NCBI GenBank assembly: GCA_028693085.1
Contig: JAQUWC010000072.1
Location: 1-10,083, forward strand
Reading direction: 5' to 3'
DNA from: UBA5266 sp002411545
GTDB lineage: Bacteria > Bacteroidota > Bacteroidia > Bacteroidales > WCHB1-69
Length of the DNA: 10,083 nt
Below, piece after piece: positions 7,351-10,083 of this stretch. The first letter of the stretch is position 1. Each line of letters starts with the position of its first letter. A program made the position numbers and the translations under genes. Below the pieces are notes generated by a model. It searched no databases, was not told where the DNA came from, and saw nothing but the letters and a program-made list of their open reading frames with translations.

Positions 7351-7381
7351 GAAACAAATAATGTTTCGTTCTACATAGTCT

Positions 7382-7424
7382 TTATATAAAAAGTACTACC
7401 CATTGTTTTATAGGTAATACTTTT
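7382..7424 (-). terminator. Terminator downstream of rho
   Basis: The stem 7389-7400 pairs with 7413-7424 (AAAAGTACTACC against GGTAATACTTTT), 12 positions with one C-A mismatch and a 12-nt loop. On the minus strand it is followed by further T residues (complement of 7382-7388). It starts 35 nt after the rho stop codon. Confidence 0.7.
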
Positions 7425-7458
7425 ATTTATTTTTATGTAAATAATGAAGGTTTGCGAA

Positions 7459-9168
7459 TTAACTATTCATCGAAATCAGAAATTCTTCATTGGATCGTGT
7501 CAGTGCAATTTTTGATTTTAGAAATTCCATGGCTTCCACCGTATTCATATCCGAGAGATGGTTTCTGAGCACCCAAACACGTTGTAGAATATCTTTGTCT
7601 TGCAATAAGTCATCTCTACGTGTACTTGAACTGACAATATCAATAGCAGGGAAAATACGTTTGTTAGAAAGTTTTCTATCCAATTGGAGTTCCATGTTGC
7701 CTGTACCTTTAAATTCTTCAAAGATAACCTCATCCATTTTAGAGCCGGTTTCAGTCAAGGCAGTAGAGATGATGGTTAAAGAGCCGCCGTTTTCAATTTT
7801 ACGCGCAGCGCCGAAAAAACGTTTTGGTTTTTGGAGAGCATTTGCTTCCACACCACCTGAGAGTACTTTACCGGAGGCGGGAGCAATGGTGTTAAAAGCG
7901 CGCGCCAAACGTGTAATGGAGTCTAATAAAATACAAACATCGTGCCCGCATTCAACCATGCGTTTTGCTTTTTCTAAGACTATGTTAGCAATTTTCACAT
8001 GACGTTCGGCCGGTTCATCAAAAGTGGATGATATGACTTCTGCCTTTACACTGCGTTCCATATCGGTAACTTCTTCAGGACGTTCGTCTATTAAAAGGAT
8101 GATTAGATAAACTTCCGGATGATTATAAGCAATGGCATTGGCAATCTCTTTCAAAAGAACGGTTTTTCCTGTTTTAGGTTGTGCTACGATTAATCCACGT
8201 TGTCCTTTTCCTATGGGGGCAAATAAATCAATGATACGTGTAGAGATGCTTGCCGTTGGATGCCCGGTTAATTTTAATTTTTCATCAGGGAATAGAGGGG
8301 TTAAGTAATCAAAAGGAATGCGGTCGCGTACCGCTTCGGGTGATTTTCCGTTGATAAGGTCAACCTTTAATAAGGGAAAGAATTTTTCCCCGTCTTTGGG
8401 CGGACGTATCATTCCTTGTACGATGTCACCGGTCTTCAATCCAAATAATTTGATTTGAGATTGAGATACATATATATCATCGGGGGAATTTAAATAGTTG
8501 TAATCTGATGAACGGAGAAATCCAAAGCCTTCGTTAGAAAGTTCTAACACACCCTCGCCTACAATATTGCCATAAAATTCAATGTTTTTTGCAATTTGAA
8601 ATTCGGGAATGGATGGGGTATTGTTTTGTCCTTTCTGATCTTGTGCTATTTCTTCTGTTGATGTAGTGGTTTTTGTTTCGGTTTCTATGCTTTGTTTGTT
8701 GTTGGATTTTACTTCCGCTTCTTCAAGAGATTTTGCCAGTTTTTCCGCTTCAATGGATATGCTTGCATTCTCCTCGTCTACGATTGTTAACGGATTTATT
8801 TTTAACCTTTTTCGTTTCTTTTTTTCCGGTTTAACGTCTTCTTTTTCCTCCTCGGGAGTAGAAGCCGATGTTTCCGCTTCTAAGGTTTTATCACTAACGT
8901 TTGCATGGTCGTTTTCAAGGATAGACGATGCTTGGGTTTGAATTTCTTTTTCCGATGTTTTTTTGCTCTTGCGTGTTGTTTTTTTTTCGGGAGCCTTAGT
9001 TTCTGATTCTATTTTCATATGTTGACTTTTCAGAATTTGTTCAATGAGGTCGGATTTTTTGAATTGCTCATAGTCGGGGATATCTTGTTTTTTCGCAATA
9101 GTACGTAATTGTGTAATGGTCTTTTCCTTTAACCCTTCTAAATCAAGAATTTTACTCTTGTTTACCAT
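7459..9168 (-). CDS. rho: Transcription termination factor Rho with long charged insertion
   Basis: A 569-residue hexameric RNA helicase that ends transcription. Residues 1-48 are a Rho_N/SAP-like domain (LKEKTITQLRTIAKKQDI). Residues about 50-190 are a low-complexity Lys/Glu/Ser/Thr-rich insertion with a basic patch EKKKRKRLK, absent from E. coli Rho (419 residues). The cold-shock-like RNA-binding domain follows (about 203-270, RNP1-like GFGFLR). The ATPase core has Walker A PKTGKT (331-336), the catalytic Glu362 in DERPEEVTDM, Walker B ILLDS (413-417), the Q-loop region SGGVEANALQKPKRFFGAAR (437-456) and the arginine finger Arg517 in SSTRRDD. It stands alone between its leader and terminator. 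Insertions of this type are common in Bacteroidota Rho. Confidence 0.97.
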   Translation of the reverse strand: MVNKSKILDLEGLKEKTITQLRTIAKKQDIPDYEQFKKSDLIEQILKSQHMKIESETKAPEKKTTRKSKKTSEKEIQTQASSILENDHANVSDKTLEAETSASTPEEEKEDVKPEKKKRKRLKINPLTIVDEENASISIEAEKLAKSLEEAEVKSNNKQSIETETKTTTSTEEIAQDQKGQNNTPSIPEFQIAKNIEFYGNIVGEGVLELSNEGFGFLRSSDYNYLNSPDDIYVSQSQIKLFGLKTGDIVQGMIRPPKDGEKFFPLLKVDLINGKSPEAVRDRIPFDYLTPLFPDEKLKLTGHPTASISTRIIDLFAPIGKGQRGLIVAQPKTGKTVLLKEIANAIAYNHPEVYLIILLIDERPEEVTDMERSVKAEVISSTFDEPAERHVKIANIVLEKAKRMVECGHDVCILLDSITRLARAFNTIAPASGKVLSGGVEANALQKPKRFFGAARKIENGGSLTIISTALTETGSKMDEVIFEEFKGTGNMELQLDRKLSNKRIFPAIDIVSSSTRRDDLLQDKDILQRVWVLRNHLSDMNTVEAMEFLKSKIALTRSNEEFLISMNS

Positions 9169-9481
9169 AAAATAAATTGTTTAATATAAAATATGCATAT
9201 TGAAAAAAATGCTTTTTTTTTGTGCATGTATTGCCTTTTGAATAAAAGACAGGACAAAGTGTATGAGGTTTTGTTTTTTTTTCGCTGCAAAAGTAAGCTT
9301 TTTTTTGATACAAAAAAAAAAATTTTTCTAATTAATATCTAATTTTTTTAGGATTCTATTTTGAATAAAATCAATAAGTAATATAATTTCTGCTTTATTT
9401 ACCTTATGTTTCTATCTATTTTTTTTGTGTTTTTTTATTGGCAGTAAAGACGAATTTTGGAATGTTTTGTTTCTTTATAGC
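9169..9481 (-). promoter_or_regulatory. rho upstream region: leader and promoter, no gene seen
   Basis: This 313-nt stretch without a gene holds an exact -7 box on the minus strand at 9288-9295 (TACTTTTG), which predicts a leader of about 110-120 nt before the rho ATG. A TTTG at 9311-9314 (minus) with a 15-nt spacer is a short-spaced -33 candidate. The leader has long A and T runs, including an A-tract/T-tract pair around GCA near 9202-9220, and almost no G+C-rich structure. The remainder up to 9481 is A/T-rich, with no open frame of interest. Confidence 0.6.
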
Positions 9482-9742
9482 CTATTTATGGAATGAATTA
9501 TATAGCATTATTCCCCATAGCATAACCCATAAAAATGATAGAATGAGGTATGATTTCTTTTTGTTTTTATGTCTAATGATAAAAATTAGTGGAAAAATCG
9601 TCAAGATACCTCCCACCGATTCCAACAAATGTAAATAAAATTCGCTAATACGAGACTTGCTTTTTTTTGCTTGTCTTTTATCATACATAAATACTGTTGC
9701 ACTTATTATGTTAATTACGGCCAAATATATTTGAAGTATCAC
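9482..9742 (-). CDS. DUF1294 family small membrane protein, GTG start
   Basis: An 86-residue inner-membrane protein. Three hydrophobic segments are visible, about 3-19, 41-56 and 65-82. The DUF1294 landmarks are present: an N-terminal helix with INIISATVFMYDKRQA (Asp21-Lys22-Arg23), RISEFYLH (31-38; the family usually has R-I-P-E), GG (44-45) and RHKNKKKSY (57-65; usually RHKT-K). The proline of RIPE is replaced by Ser. No function is established for the family. The start is GTG at 9742: an in-frame TAA lies directly before it, and the next Met (19) would remove most of the first membrane helix. A promoter box lies at 9789-9817. The stop at 9482 leaves 313 nt to the rho start on the same strand. 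Confidence 0.82.
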   Translation of the reverse strand: MILQIYLAVINIISATVFMYDKRQAKKSKSRISEFYLHLLESVGGILTIFPLIFIIRHKNKKKSYLILSFLWVMLWGIMLYNSFHK

Positions 9743-9788
9743 TTATGTGAAAAATAAATTGCAAAAAATAATTCTAAGTAAACCGTTG

Positions 9789-9817
9789 CAAAAATAATAA
9801 AAATTAAATTTAGCAAA
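9789..9817 (-). promoter_or_regulatory. Promoter of the DUF1294 gene (-33 and -7)
   Basis: The minus strand reads TTTG (9817-9814), a 17-nt spacer, then TATTTTTG (9796-9789), matching both parts of the Bacteroidota consensus. The -7 box ends 46 nt before the GTG start. Confidence 0.65.
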
Positions 9818-9849
9818 GCGATAATGTGACATTTACCTGAAATACATTT

Positions 9850-9975
9850 TTAGCTATACCCTACATATGTCCCAAACAACGTAATACTCTCCGATGACGC
9901 TTTCAATGGAAGAAATCGAAACTCTCCGAGGATGTTTTGTGTCATGTTTCGCCTTCATTTGATGCCAAAAATTCG
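9850..9975. other. GC-raised intergenic island with imperfect direct repeat
   Basis: This lies in the 341-nt gene-free stretch 9743-10083. G+C rises to about 42% (hand count at 9881-9940), while the flanks are very A/T-rich. ACTCTCCGA occurs at 9886-9894 and again at 9921-9929, 35 bp apart, and similarity continues for about 18 bp (15 identical). Minus-strand frames 9958-9854 (34 codons, starting MKAKHDTKHPRR) and 9945-9850 (31 codons, starting MTQNILGEFRF) are both open, and a plus-strand frame is open over about 27 codons (containing KLSEDVLCH). No family is recognised in any of them. A short dispersed repeat or decayed fragment is as likely as a gene. Beyond 9976 only A/T-rich DNA is seen. 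Confidence 0.35.
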
Positions 9976-10083
9976 GCAAAATAAATCCTCTTGAGAATGG
10001 TAAAGTAGGAAAATAAAAAAAATAATATTTGCAATGTATTCGTAGTCATTTTGATAAAAAGACAAAAAAATATTTTTAAAAAA

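Noticed and set aside
7490..8002. 170-codon plus-strand frame, and a 91-codon one at 8666-8941
   Set aside because: Both are antisense to conserved or low-complexity parts of rho and show no protein family features.
9438..9638. 66-codon plus-strand frame
   Set aside because: Mostly antisense to the DUF1294 gene, whose reading on the minus strand matches a known family.
1..10083. CRISPR array, insertion sequence, prophage or toxin-antitoxin pair
   Set aside because: No regularly spaced repeats, transposase motifs, terminal inverted repeats or paired small genes were seen on either strand.

Overview
The window is chromosomal DNA from a member of the Bacteroidota, most likely Bacteroidales or a close relative. 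The evidence is PorU and PorV of the type IX secretion system (T9SS), a GldH-type lipoprotein, a small acidic DUF2795 protein, a Rho factor with a long charged insertion, and promoter boxes that fit the Bacteroidota -7 consensus TAnnTTTG. Genes are moderately AT-rich and intergenic DNA is very AT-rich. No phage, plasmid, transposase, CRISPR or toxin-antitoxin gene was seen; this is core-genome content.

Layout. Positions 1-3343 (+ strand): the 3' part of porU, then porV, then ispF 9 nt behind porV, closed by a hairpin terminator at 3364-3399 that also serves the convergent gene. Positions 3416-3637 (- strand): a 73-residue DUF2795 gene with its own promoter box. Positions 3842-3925 (+ strand): tRNA-Leu(CAA), with an exact -7 box upstream and a strong terminator downstream. 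Positions 4063-7246 (- strand): a tightly packed set read der -> gldH -> D-2-hydroxyacid dehydrogenase -> queD, with gaps of 7, 0 and 3 nt. Positions 7459-9168 (- strand): rho, with a terminator after it and a leader of about 110-120 nt before it. Positions 9482-9742 (- strand): a small DUF1294 membrane protein with a GTG start and its own promoter.

How the genes work together. PorU and PorV belong to the outer-membrane attachment complex of T9SS: PorV shuttles secreted cargo and PorU removes the C-terminal signal and links the cargo to the surface. GldH is a lipoprotein from the gliding/T9SS gene group. The other genes are housekeeping: isoprenoid precursor synthesis (IspF), 50S ribosome assembly (Der), queuosine precursor synthesis (QueD), a 2-keto acid reductase, and transcription termination (Rho).

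No clearly new system is visible. The least explained pieces are two short islands of raised GC in non-coding DNA (about 7287-7350 and 9861-9975), each with a short open frame and no recognisable family, which may be dispersed repeats. Also worth a look are the disordered insertion and leader of rho, and the NADP-like cofactor loop of the dehydrogenase.
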